DNA from: CAZCCC01 sp964535715
GTDB taxonomy: Bacteria > Patescibacteriota > Patescibacteriia > Buchananbacterales > UBA6539
DNA: 19,910 nucleotides
Direction: 5' to 3'
Assembly: GCA_964535715.1 (NCBI GenBank)
Contig: CAZHUO010000023.1
Span: 1-19,910, forward strand
The notes beneath the pieces are model-generated. The model ran no database searches. It worked only from the letters and a program-made list of their open reading frames with translations, and was not told the origin of the DNA. The translations under genes were made by a program, and so were the position numbers. Positions 6,375 through 14,333 of the stretch are shown piece by piece; position 1 is the stretch's first letter; every line of letters begins with the position of its first letter.

Positions 6375-7760
6375 ATGGAAAAATTATATCTCTATAACAC
6401 ATTATCAAGGAAAAAAGAGGAATTTAAGCCAATCAAAAGAAATAAGGTTGGCTTTTATGCATGCGGACCGACAGTTTATGATTTTGCCCATATTGGCAAT
6501 TTGAGGACATACATTTTTGAAGATATTTTGAAAAGAGTCCTGGTTTATAATGGCTACAAAGTCAAGCATATTGAAAATATCACTGATGTCGGCCATTTGG
6601 CTTCTGATGCCGACGAAGGCGAAGACAAGATGATGAAAGCTATTAATAGGGAAGGGTTGAAGCCGAACAAAGAAAGCCTTTTAAAGCTGGCCGAAATATA
6701 CACCGAAGCGTTTAGAAAAGACATTAATGCCTTGAATATTTCAGAACCGACTAAATGGGTAAAGGCAACTGGCCATATTAAGGAAATGGTAGAATTAATT
6801 AAAAGAATTGAAAAAAATGGCTATACCTATGAAACCGAAGACGGCCTTTATTTTGACACGACAAAAATTGCCGATTACGGCAAGCTGGCAAATCTGCAAA
6901 ACGTCGAATTAAAAGCCGGTGCCAGAGTTGATTTGGGCAGCAAAAAAAAATCAACAGATTTTGTCTTGTGGATCAAGGCGGTTAGTGAAAACAAAAATCA
7001 TGTAATGGTTTGGCCTTCACCCTGGGGGATGGGATTTCCCGGCTGGCATATTGAATGCAGTGCCATGTCTATTAAATATCTTGGTGAACATTTTGACATA
7101 CATGCCGGTGGCATTGATCATATCGCCGTTCATCATTCAAATGAAATCGCCCAAAACGAGGGCGCAACCGGAAAAAAGTCTGTTAATTTTTGGCTGCACG
7201 GTGAATTTTTAATTTTAGATTCCGGCCGGATGGGTAAATCAGTTGGCAATTTTATTACTTTACAAACTCTGATTGAAAAAGGCTTTAACCCTTTGGCTTA
7301 CCGTTATTTATGCTTGCAGACGCACTGGCGGCAGAAATTGACTTTTTCTTATGAAGCTTTGCAGGCGGCGCAAAACGCTTTAATTGAATTAAGGAATCAA
7401 GTCAGGCCGCTTTCAGGCAAAGGAAAGATAATTAAGCCATACCAAGAGGAATTTAATAAGGTTATCAATGATGATTTGAATATGCCAAAAGCTTTGGCGC
7501 TAATTTGGGATTTATTGAAAAGCAAAGAAGAGCCTCAAGATAAGCTAAAAACAATTTTAGATTTTGATAAAGTGCTTGGCCTAAGTCTAAATGATATCTT
7601 AGATATTCCAAAAGAAGTTATTCAGTTTGCAGACGAAAGGCAAAAAGCCAGAAATTCCAAAGACTGGCAGAAATCAGATGAACTTAGGAAAAAAATTGAC
7701 CAGCTTGGCTATTTAGTAGAAGATGCAGTAGATAGCTATGTGATTAAAGCTAAAAAGTGA
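6375..7760 (+). CDS. cysS: cysteinyl-tRNA synthetase
   Basis: A class I aminoacyl-tRNA synthetase of 461 residues, the normal length, which charges tRNA-Cys in the cytosol. Seen in order: GFYACGPTVYDFAHIGN (26-42) with the HIGH-box variant HIGN; the zinc ligands C30, C228, H253 and E257, matching E. coli C28, C209, H234 and E238 in spacing; and the signature loop GRMGKSVGNF (284-293), where KMSKS reads RMGKS. FPGWHIEC (221-228) and GGIDHIAVHHSNE (245-257) are typical of CysS, though the latter has HIAVHHSNE where many have LxFPHHENE. The C-terminal DALR-like helical region ends in ARNSKDWQKSDELR, typical of the family. No SD precedes the ATG. The UGA stop supports the standard code. Confidence 0.96.
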   Translation: MEKLYLYNTLSRKKEEFKPIKRNKVGFYACGPTVYDFAHIGNLRTYIFEDILKRVLVYNGYKVKHIENITDVGHLASDADEGEDKMMKAINREGLKPNKESLLKLAEIYTEAFRKDINALNISEPTKWVKATGHIKEMVELIKRIEKNGYTYETEDGLYFDTTKIADYGKLANLQNVELKAGARVDLGSKKKSTDFVLWIKAVSENKNHVMVWPSPWGMGFPGWHIECSAMSIKYLGEHFDIHAGGIDHIAVHHSNEIAQNEGATGKKSVNFWLHGEFLILDSGRMGKSVGNFITLQTLIEKGFNPLAYRYLCLQTHWRQKLTFSYEALQAAQNALIELRNQVRPLSGKGKIIKPYQEEFNKVINDDLNMPKALALIWDLLKSKEEPQDKLKTILDFDKVLGLSLNDILDIPKEVIQFADERQKARNSKDWQKSDELRKKIDQLGYLVEDAVDSYVIKAKK

Positions 7761-7798
7761 ATCAGGAATCAAGAATTATGAATCAAGGCCAGCTTTCC

Positions 7799-7826
7799 TT
7801 AATTCTTAATTCTTAATTCTTAATTC
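7799..7826 (+). repeat. four tandem copies of TTAATTC
   Basis: Four perfect seven-base units lie just before the glycosyltransferase start codon at 7834. The last unit plus TTGA is complementary to TCAAGAATT upstream (about 7768-7776), so a hairpin across the intergenic space is possible. The unit number may vary between strains by slippage. Confidence 0.7.
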
Positions 7827-7833
7827 TTGAAAA

Positions 7834-8958
7834 ATGCCTAAAAAAGTCCTAATTGTCTATGCTTCCGGCGGAATGGGCCACGTCATGGCCGCCAAGGCCA
7901 TTGAGCAGGCGTTTAAGCGTAAATATCCAGATATTGAAGTCAAAAACGTCAATGTCATTGATTTTGCCAATAAATCTTACAGGGCGGTTTTTGTTCATGG
8001 TTATAATTTTGTCAGTGCTAAACTGCCTCGGCTTTGGGGTTGGCTTTACCAAACCTTTAATTCCAAGTCACGCCAAGGCTTTCCCAGCTGGCTTTCGCGG
8101 GTTTGTATTGCTAAAAGATTTATTCCGTTTATTCGGGAGTTTAAGCCGGATTTCATAATTTCCACCCATCCTCTGCCGATGCTGATAGTTTCTTACTCTA
8201 AAGCCAATGATGTAATTGACATACTGTCTTCTATGGTCTGCACCGATTACGGTTGCCATAGTTTCTGGGTGGATAAAGAAGTAAACTACTATTTCGGTGC
8301 GGTGGAAAGTGTCGGTACCTGTTTGTGCGGTTATGGTGCAAAAAAAGAACAGATTGCCATAACCGGCATTCCAATCGAAGAAAAATTTACCGTAGTTTTT
8401 AATAAAGAGGAACTGCAAAAAAAATATGGCCTAAAAAGCGATGCATTTACCATTTTAATCGTTGGCGGACAATTCGGCATAGATACGCTTAAAAATATTA
8501 TAAACAGCATTATTGACAAGCATGACGGCCGAGTTCATTTTTTGGTTGTGGCCGGCCGTGATCACTATTTAAAAGATGCCCTGGATAAGGCGGACTTAAA
8601 CAAGCGCTTTTCTAATGTCAAAATCTTCGGGTTTATAGATTATATGCATGAATTGATGTCGGTTTCTGATATTATATTTTCCAAAGCCGGCGGGCTGACG
8701 GTTTCCGAATGCATGGCCAAAGGTTTGCCGATGGTAATTAATAAGGTTATTCCCGGGCAGGAAGAAGACAATGTTGAATATCTCGTTAGCCATAATGCGG
8801 CGGTAAAAGCCAATAACACCGAAGAGATAATTGCGGCAATTGACGAGCTGATTAAAAATCCGCAAAAAGTGGCGGCAATGAAAAAAAGTGCCGCAACAAT
8901 AGGCAAGCCGAATTCGGCTGAAGCCCTGGCGGATTTTGTTATGAGTAATATTAAGTAA
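7834..8958 (+). CDS. MGDG synthase / UgtP-like glycosyltransferase (GT28-like)
   Basis: A 374-residue GT-B fold enzyme. The N-terminal VLIVYASGGMGHVMAAKAI (5-23) is the acceptor-domain loop of the monogalactosyldiacylglycerol synthase / processive diacylglycerol glucosyltransferase family (S-x-G-x-GH-x-x-A-A). The donor domain begins near TILIVGGQFG (about 206-215) and carries SKAGGLTVSECMAKGLPMVI (283-302), which holds the UDP-sugar-binding Gly-Gly and Glu. The family transfers a sugar from a UDP-sugar to diacylglycerol at the inner membrane face; UDP-GlcNAc:lipid enzymes such as MurG share the fold, so the exact acceptor is inferred. It follows cysS by 73 bases with no SD, and with the phosphatidyltransferase upstream it suggests a membrane-lipid pathway. 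Confidence 0.85.
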   Translation: MPKKVLIVYASGGMGHVMAAKAIEQAFKRKYPDIEVKNVNVIDFANKSYRAVFVHGYNFVSAKLPRLWGWLYQTFNSKSRQGFPSWLSRVCIAKRFIPFIREFKPDFIISTHPLPMLIVSYSKANDVIDILSSMVCTDYGCHSFWVDKEVNYYFGAVESVGTCLCGYGAKKEQIAITGIPIEEKFTVVFNKEELQKKYGLKSDAFTILIVGGQFGIDTLKNIINSIIDKHDGRVHFLVVAGRDHYLKDALDKADLNKRFSNVKIFGFIDYMHELMSVSDIIFSKAGGLTVSECMAKGLPMVINKVIPGQEEDNVEYLVSHNAAVKANNTEEIIAAIDELIKNPQKVAAMKKSAATIGKPNSAEALADFVMSNIK

Positions 8959-8981
8959 ATTTTAAAAATTAATTTTTTTAC

Positions 8982-9059
8982 TTTGTCATTCTGAATTTAT
9001 TTCAGAATCCAGGATTACAAAAGAATATAGAGACCCTGAAACGAGTTCAGGGTGACAAA
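8982..9059. repeat. cloverleaf-like palindromic repeat, copy 2
   Basis: The outer stem TTTGTC (8982-8987) pairs with GACAAA (9054-9059). Inside are two perfect hairpins: ATTCTGAA/TTCAGAAT (8988-8995 with 9001-9008) and ACCCTGAA/TTCAGGGT (9033-9040 with 9046-9053). It begins with the same TTTGTCATTCTGA sequence as the copy at 5440 but has a different interior. It fills the gap before dus. Confidence 0.72.
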
Positions 9060-9065
9060 AAGAGC

Positions 9066-10001
9066 ATGAAAAATTTCTGGCAAAAATTGAAATTACCGAT
9101 AATTGCACTCGCTCCAATGGCGGGTGTTTCTGACTCGGCCTTCCGCCAGCTTTGCAAAAGCTTTGGTGCGGATGTTGTTTACACCGAAATGGTCAGTGCC
9201 GATGCCTTGCATTACGATTCAAAGAAAACTTTGGAACTTTTAAAATTTGAAAAATCGGAAAAGCCCATAGTCTGCCAGCTTTTCGGTAAGCGGCCGGAAA
9301 TGTTTGCCAAGGCGGCAAAAATGGTGGAGAAAGCCGGATTTGACGGAGTAGACCTTAATTTCGGCTGCCCGGCAAAAAAAGTCGTTGCTCATAGTGGCGG
9401 CGTGACAATGATGCGTGACCTAAAACATTGCCGCAAGCTGATTGAAACTGTTTTGGGATGCACACGCTTGCCGGTTTCTGTTAAAATTCGCTCGGGCATT
9501 GATAAGATTACGGCTTTGGATTTTGTTTTGGCAATCAATGATTTGCCGATTTCAGCAATTATGGTGCACGGTCGGCCTTTTAAAAATCCTTATTCAGCGC
9601 CGATTGATTATGAAATTATCAAGAAAGTAAAAGAAAATTTTATCGGAATAGTTTTAGGAAACGGCGGAATCAATACCCCGCAAGATGCCAAAAAAATGCT
9701 TGAATTAACTGGCGCAGACGGAGTTGGGCTTGCCAGGGGACTTTACGGCAGGCCTTGGCTTTTTAAGCAGGTTAAAGATTATTTAAAGAAAGGAAAATAC
9801 AAAGAGTTTGAATTTAATGATATAAAAAAAGTGGCGCTTTTGCACGCCAAGCTTGCTGAAAGTTCCAAAGGCAAGTGGGGGATAGTTGAGACCAGAAAGC
9901 ATCTGGCATATTATGTAAAAGGTTTTCCCGGCGCCGCCGACTTGAGAAGCAAACTGGTTTTGGTTGATGATGTAAAACAAATTAAGAAAGTTTTAGGATA
10001 G
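9066..10001 (+). CDS. dus: tRNA-dihydrouridine synthase
   Basis: A flavoenzyme of 311 residues that reduces uridines in the tRNA D-loop or elsewhere, using FMN and NADPH. ALAPMAGVSD (14-23) opens the TIM barrel. VDLNFGCPAKKVV (95-107) holds the catalytic Cys101 in the conserved G-C-P. VSVKIRSGID (about 138-147) supplies the FMN/tRNA-binding Lys and Arg, and LGNGGI (about 198-203) the phosphate loop. The C-terminal helical domain that contacts tRNA is present (HLAYYVKGFPGAADLRSKL). The family is clear, but the subtype (DusA/B/C or a Patescibacterial form) is not assigned. The ATG lies seven bases after the palindromic repeat, and no SD is seen. Confidence 0.93.
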   Translation: MKNFWQKLKLPIIALAPMAGVSDSAFRQLCKSFGADVVYTEMVSADALHYDSKKTLELLKFEKSEKPIVCQLFGKRPEMFAKAAKMVEKAGFDGVDLNFGCPAKKVVAHSGGVTMMRDLKHCRKLIETVLGCTRLPVSVKIRSGIDKITALDFVLAINDLPISAIMVHGRPFKNPYSAPIDYEIIKKVKENFIGIVLGNGGINTPQDAKKMLELTGADGVGLARGLYGRPWLFKQVKDYLKKGKYKEFEFNDIKKVALLHAKLAESSKGKWGIVETRKHLAYYVKGFPGAADLRSKLVLVDDVKQIKKVLG

Positions 10002-10006
10002 CATGT

Positions 10007-10070
10007 AAAAGCGAGTAAAAGTTAATAAAAAGTAAATTAAGATTACTTAATTTATTATTACTTGCTTTTT
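10007..10070. terminator. bidirectional terminator between dus and corA
   Basis: A nested inverted repeat lies between converging genes. AAAAGCGAGTAA (10007-10018) pairs with TTACTTGCTTTT (10058-10069) with one G-U, and TAAATTAAG (10033-10041) pairs with CTTAATTTA (10046-10054). Both ends run into T-rich sequence on the relevant strand, so it can serve both genes, although the stems are AT-rich and weak. Confidence 0.55.
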
Positions 10071-10090
10071 ATCCTTTATCTTTTTTAAAT

Positions 10091-11023
10091 CTACATCCAG
10101 TCCTTCTTTTTGAAAATTGTAAGCATTAAAGAAACAATTATTACCATGATCCCGATAACGAACCAAAAACCGAATGGATTTTGAGTAAACGGCATAGCGT
10201 TAATTGTATTCATGCCGAAAATAGTCGCCAAAAGAGTTATAGGAAAAGTCGTAACGGATATAATAGTAAGAATTCTCATTATGTCGGAAAGCTTAAAAGA
10301 AATTTGCGATTCGTTCGTTTCCTGCAGCGCTTCAATTCTTTCTTTTAAATTCTCCAAGTTTAACCAGATTTCCTTGGCCGAATCAATTAAGCTTTCAAAA
10401 TAAACATCAGTTTTTTTCATTACATATATAGAGTTTTGCTTCAGATGTGTTATTGTTTTTTTAATTACTTCCTTATGAACCTGCATTATTTTCCGTACAT
10501 CAGTGATATTTCTCCTAATTATCAGAATTTCGGAAACCATATGTTTTTCCTGGCCGGAAAATATCGCTTTTTCAATATTGTCGCAGTCTTCGCTTAAGTG
10601 ATCAATTATCGGAAAACAATATAGAAATAGCTTGTTTATTATTTCATAAACAAGCTTTTCCGGTGATTTATCGGAGTATTTATTTCTTAGATCCGTGCTA
10701 ATCCGAAAAAGATCAAAAAAATCATTGAATATCTGAATTTGCCCTTTATGCATAGTAATCAGATATTTATCGCCGACAAAAATGTTAAATTCAGCGGCCT
10801 TAATACTGCGTTCCGTGCGGTTGTAAATCGGAAAAAGCAAAACTAAAAAAATATATTTTTGGTAGGAATCGATTTTTGAACGATGACTTAAAGTTAGACA
10901 GTCGGAAATATCAAGAGGATGGAACTTATATTTTTCACCCAGTTCGTTGATGTCTTTTTCATTTGGTTTTTCAATATCAAGCCAATAAAAGTTAGGGAAT
11001 TCAATTTTTTTTGTGTTTGACAT
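10091..11023 (-). CDS. corA: CorA-family divalent metal (Mg2+/Co2+) transporter
   Basis: A 310-residue protein forming the usual pentameric channel in the cytoplasmic membrane. A long cytosolic N-terminal domain (1-245) ends in extended helices. TM1 spans about 250-270 and ends in the signature GMN (270-272), the selectivity motif at the periplasmic mouth. TM2 spans about 286-304 and is followed by the basic KKKDWM tail typical of the family. Length and two-TM topology are normal. The periplasmic loop (NTINAMPFTQNPFG) lacks the acidic Glu pair seen in some CorA proteins, so ion preference is open. It is divergent from the gene at 11116; its promoter is at 11045-11073. Confidence 0.93.
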   Translation of the reverse strand: MSNTKKIEFPNFYWLDIEKPNEKDINELGEKYKFHPLDISDCLTLSHRSKIDSYQKYIFLVLLFPIYNRTERSIKAAEFNIFVGDKYLITMHKGQIQIFNDFFDLFRISTDLRNKYSDKSPEKLVYEIINKLFLYCFPIIDHLSEDCDNIEKAIFSGQEKHMVSEILIIRRNITDVRKIMQVHKEVIKKTITHLKQNSIYVMKKTDVYFESLIDSAKEIWLNLENLKERIEALQETNESQISFKLSDIMRILTIISVTTFPITLLATIFGMNTINAMPFTQNPFGFWFVIGIMVIIVSLMLTIFKKKDWM

Positions 11024-11044
11024 ATATTTTTGTTTGTTTATTAA

Positions 11045-11073
11045 ATTATAGCATAAACATTATATAAGGTAAA
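11045..11073 (-). promoter_or_regulatory. corA promoter with extended -10
   Basis: On the minus strand TTTACC (11073-11068) is followed after 17 bases by TATAAT (11050-11045), preceded by TGC, an extended -10. The predicted start lies near 11038, giving a 5' leader of about 15 bases without an SD. Confidence 0.65.
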
Positions 11074-11097
11074 TTTTTTTTAAAAAAATACGATTTG

Positions 11098-11106
11098 TGG
11101 TATAAT
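11098..11106 (+). promoter_or_regulatory. extended -10 promoter for the 11116 gene; likely leaderless
   Basis: TGGTATAAT is a consensus extended -10 (TGn-TATAAT). There is no good -35 box. The distance from the -10 to the ATG at 11116 is nine bases, so the transcript would begin at or within about three bases of the start codon. Confidence 0.6.
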
Positions 11107-11115
11107 ATAATTCAT

Positions 11116-11637
11116 ATGAGCTTAAATCCAATAAAGAAATCAGCTAAATCAGAGTATGATGATCTTTTAGTTTCAAGTGAGGAACAATCCTCAGAAGCTA
11201 AGCCGGCATTTGAATCGGGCGAATTTTTACCTGCACACGAGAAAGAAGTGGCGCCTGAAAAAGAAGCAAAAGAGTCGTTTTACCCTGAAAAATCAGTTAA
11301 AACAAAAAAGTCACCTCAAAGTCATATAGCTTTATCGCATATTAAGCCGGCTAAAAGCCCAACTTTGGTTGCGGTTGAAAAAATAATGGAGCAGGATTTA
11401 GCGGATGTTTATTTTCAAATGGCTGAAAAAGATCGAAAAATTTTTCAGCTTCAAGGTGAAAAAACGGCAAAAAAAATAGAATATTTGCTAAGTAAAACCA
11501 AAGATACAACCAAAAAAGTCTTTAAGCTTATTTTGAAATGGCTTAATTTGATTCCCGGAATCAATAAATTTTTTATCAGGCAGGAAGCGATGATTAAAGC
11601 TGAAAATATAATGAAATTAAAAGACAAAAACCGATGA
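11116..11637 (+). CDS. hypothetical charged protein, partner of the ATPase gene
   Basis: A 173-residue protein. The ATG at 11116 is preferred over an in-frame TTG at 11095 because the -10 box lies between them. The first 95 residues are Lys/Glu/Ser-rich and low in hydrophobics, so probably disordered (repeated EKEVAPEKEAKES-type runs). From about residue 95 a helical region follows, ending in a basic, partly hydrophobic segment (KLILKWLNLIPGINKFFI, about 135-152) that could lie on a membrane. Its stop overlaps the ATG of the ATPase gene in ATGA (11634-11637), implying coupled translation and a shared function. No family is recognised. Confidence 0.75.
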   Translation: MSLNPIKKSAKSEYDDLLVSSEEQSSEAKPAFESGEFLPAHEKEVAPEKEAKESFYPEKSVKTKKSPQSHIALSHIKPAKSPTLVAVEKIMEQDLADVYFQMAEKDRKIFQLQGEKTAKKIEYLLSKTKDTTKKVFKLILKWLNLIPGINKFFIRQEAMIKAENIMKLKDKNR

Positions 11638-14225
11638 TTTTTAATTTTTGGCAAATAACTACGGTTCCAAGGCCAAATTATCAGGTGGCAGATTTATCGC
11701 TGAATGTATCGACAGGTGATTTTTATTTGTTTGTTTTGATTTATGCAGTATTCCTGCTTTTTTTATTTATTATTTTATTGTTTTTGATAAAATCACTTTT
11801 GCGGGCAGCAAGTTTTATTTCAGGAGCATCCAGAAAAGTAGTACTGCTTGTCACTGTTCCAAAAGAGTCTTCGGATATTGCCGATCAAAACGAGAACTTG
11901 GAAATGGTTAAAAGCCAAATCGCCCTGGCCGAAAGCCTTTTTTCGACGCTGGGCGGGCTTAGAGCCCAAAGAGGACTGCGCGCCTGGCTTTTTGGAAGAA
12001 CCGATCATTTTTCTTTTGAAATAGTCGTCTGGAAAAGCCTTATTTCTTTTTATGTTGCCGTTCCCCGCTATATGAAGGATTATATGGAGCAGCAAATTTC
12101 CGCCCAATATCCCGAATCAAATTTAAGTGAAGTTGTTGATTACAATATTTTTTCGCCAAGAAGCTTTATTGCCTGCGGATATTTAAAATTCAAAAGAAGC
12201 TATATTTTTCCGATTAAAACCTACCAAAAATTAAACTCCGATCCGCTAAATTCAATTGCTGGTTCTTTAACAAAAATTGACAGAAATGACAGTGCGGCAA
12301 TCCAAATAATTGCCCGGTCGGCAAAAAAAGGCTGGCATATAAAGGGATCAAGGGTTGCGGTTGAAATGCAGAAGGGAAAATCAGTAAATCAGGCTATTTC
12401 CGATTCCGGCTTGTTCGGTTTTTTAAAGCCGTTTAACATTTTAAGCATAAAAAGTCCGCAAATAATTGCCGAAGAAAAAACCAAAGCGCCCAGAACGCTT
12501 TCGCCGATGGAGCAGGAATTAGCCAAAGGGCTTCAAGAAAAGACCTCCAGAGCCGGCCTTGACTGCAATATCAGAATTATCACTTCGGCAAAAGACAAAA
12601 ATACCGCCCAAAAATATTTAGATATCATTATTGATTCTTTTTCCCAGTATAATTTTTATGAATACGGAAACAGCTTTAAGATCATAAAGCAGGCATCAAA
12701 AAAGCTGATAAATGATTTTATCTATCGGAATTATTGTGAAAATCAAAAAATGATTTTAAATACGGAGGAGCTTGCAAGCATTTATCATTTTCCAACACCT
12801 TTTTTGGATACGCCCAACATTCAATGGCTTTTGGCAAAAAAATTGCCGCCGCCGCCGGAATTGCCTCGCGACGGATTGCTTTTGGGCGAAAATATCTACC
12901 GAGGAGTAAAAACCAACGTCTATTTGCAAACGGCCGACCGCAGACGTCATATGTATGTAATTGGGATGACTGGCACCGGAAAATCGGTTTTAATGTCGAA
13001 TTTGGCCATTCAAGACATTAGAAACGGTTTTGGCGTCTGTGTTATTGATCCTCATGGGAGCCTGGTTGAAGACATATTGCCCAATATCCCCAAAGAAAGA
13101 ATTGATGAAGTGGTTTATTTTAATCCTGCCGACATGGAGCGCCCAATCGGCTTAAATATGCTTGAAGCTGAATCAATTGAGCAGCAGGATTTTGCCATTC
13201 AGGAAATGATCTCTATATTTTATAAACTGGTGACCGACCCGTCGATGATTGGCCCAATGTTTGAGCATAATATGAGAAATGCCATGCTGACTTTAATGGC
13301 TGATACCAAAGATCCGGGAACAATTGCGGAAATTCCAAGGATTTTTACCGATAAAGATTTCCAAAAATATAAAATTGCCAATGTCACCGATCCGATGGTT
13401 AGATCCTTTTGGGAACAGGAAATGGCAAAAACTTCCGATTTTCACAAGTCGGAAATGCTCGGCTATTTGATTTCCAAAGTCGGCCGCTTTATTGAAAATC
13501 AGATGATCAGAAATATCATTGGCCAGCCGAAATCCGGCTTTAATTTTCGAGAAATAATGGATAGCGGAAAAATTCTTTTGGTTAATTTGAATAAAGGCAA
13601 GGTCGGTGAAATAAACAGCAATCTGCTTGGCTTAATCATCGTCGCCAAGCTTCAGATGGCGGCTTTAAGCCGAGGCGATATGCCTGAAAGCCAGAGAAAA
13701 GATTTTTATCTTTATATTGATGAATTTCAAAATTTTATTACCGACAGTATAGCAACAATTTTGGCTGAAGCCAGAAAATACAAGCTTAATTTAACTTTGG
13801 CTCATCAGTATATCGGTCAGCTGACTGAAGGTTCAGGTCCGGAAGGCAAAAGCCATGGCAATAAAGTTAAGGATTCGATTTTCGGCAACGTTGGTACAAT
13901 ACTGGCTTACCGGATTGGTTCAGATGATGCCGAAGAAATTGCCAAGCAAATGGATCCCGTTGTGGGCGAATATGACTTGATTAATATTGAAAAATTTAAT
14001 GCTTATGCCAGACTTTTAGTCGATAATCAGCCGACTAAAGCTTTTAACATCCATACTTTTCCGCCGATTCAGGGAGACAAATCCGTGGTTAATGAAATTA
14101 AAGAATATTCTCGCTGGAAATACGGAGCAGACCGGCGTAAAGTCGAAGCCGAAATTTTAGAGCGCAGCCGCCTTGGTATTGCCAAAAGCAGTGAAATTCA
14201 GCCGCCGCTTGAAAGAACCCTGTAA
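11634..14225 (+). CDS. membrane-anchored VirD4/TraD/HerA-like ATPase
   Basis: An 863-residue protein. One N-terminal transmembrane helix (about 31-53) is followed by a large domain (60-400) with no family I can name with certainty. A RecA/FtsK-HerA-type motor follows: Walker A GMTGTGKS (444-451), a conserved IDPHGSL segment about 25 residues later, and Walker B YLYIDE (692-697), followed by EFQNF, EARKYKLNLTLAHQ and a C-terminal strand region. This order is that of the TraD/VirD4 DNA-binding domain of type IV secretion coupling proteins. Homologues with an N-terminal TM are common in Patescibacteria. It probably forms a hexamer that moves DNA or protein at the membrane. Other secretion genes are absent here, so the substrate is unknown. 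It overlaps the preceding gene by four bases. Confidence 0.88.
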   Translation: MIFNFWQITTVPRPNYQVADLSLNVSTGDFYLFVLIYAVFLLFLFIILLFLIKSLLRAASFISGASRKVVLLVTVPKESSDIADQNENLEMVKSQIALAESLFSTLGGLRAQRGLRAWLFGRTDHFSFEIVVWKSLISFYVAVPRYMKDYMEQQISAQYPESNLSEVVDYNIFSPRSFIACGYLKFKRSYIFPIKTYQKLNSDPLNSIAGSLTKIDRNDSAAIQIIARSAKKGWHIKGSRVAVEMQKGKSVNQAISDSGLFGFLKPFNILSIKSPQIIAEEKTKAPRTLSPMEQELAKGLQEKTSRAGLDCNIRIITSAKDKNTAQKYLDIIIDSFSQYNFYEYGNSFKIIKQASKKLINDFIYRNYCENQKMILNTEELASIYHFPTPFLDTPNIQWLLAKKLPPPPELPRDGLLLGENIYRGVKTNVYLQTADRRRHMYVIGMTGTGKSVLMSNLAIQDIRNGFGVCVIDPHGSLVEDILPNIPKERIDEVVYFNPADMERPIGLNMLEAESIEQQDFAIQEMISIFYKLVTDPSMIGPMFEHNMRNAMLTLMADTKDPGTIAEIPRIFTDKDFQKYKIANVTDPMVRSFWEQEMAKTSDFHKSEMLGYLISKVGRFIENQMIRNIIGQPKSGFNFREIMDSGKILLVNLNKGKVGEINSNLLGLIIVAKLQMAALSRGDMPESQRKDFYLYIDEFQNFITDSIATILAEARKYKLNLTLAHQYIGQLTEGSGPEGKSHGNKVKDSIFGNVGTILAYRIGSDDAEEIAKQMDPVVGEYDLINIEKFNAYARLLVDNQPTKAFNIHTFPPIQGDKSVVNEIKEYSRWKYGADRRKVEAEILERSRLGIAKSSEIQPPLERTL

Positions 14226-14261
14226 TTTAAGCTAAAGATATAGTCTAATGACTAATATCTC

Positions 14262-14289
14262 CGCCATAGGCGCTTGCCTGCCAGTGGCG
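14262..14289. repeat. GC-rich nested hairpin
   Basis: CGCCA (14262-14266) pairs with TGGCG (14285-14289), and inside it AGGC (14268-14271) pairs with GCCT (14276-14279). It lies in the 108-base gap after the ATPase gene. No T-run follows, so a terminator role is unproven. Nothing else is recognised in this gap. Confidence 0.45.
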
Positions 14290-14333
14290 TAGATTCGACT
14301 CTGGTGAATAATTTCTAATTACTAAAAAAAATA

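Noticed and set aside
7758..7760. UGA recoding (codes 4 or 25, as in Gracilibacteria)
   Set aside because: UGA ends several well-defined genes here at the expected length, such as cysS and the phosphatidyltransferase.
8068..8418. 116-codon minus-strand frame inside the glycosyltransferase gene
   Set aside because: It is antisense to a clearly conserved gene and has no start signal or recognisable motif.
14262..14320. tRNA-like sequence (ATTCGACT resembling a T-loop)
   Set aside because: The flanking bases do not form a T-stem and no acceptor, anticodon or D arms can be drawn around it.
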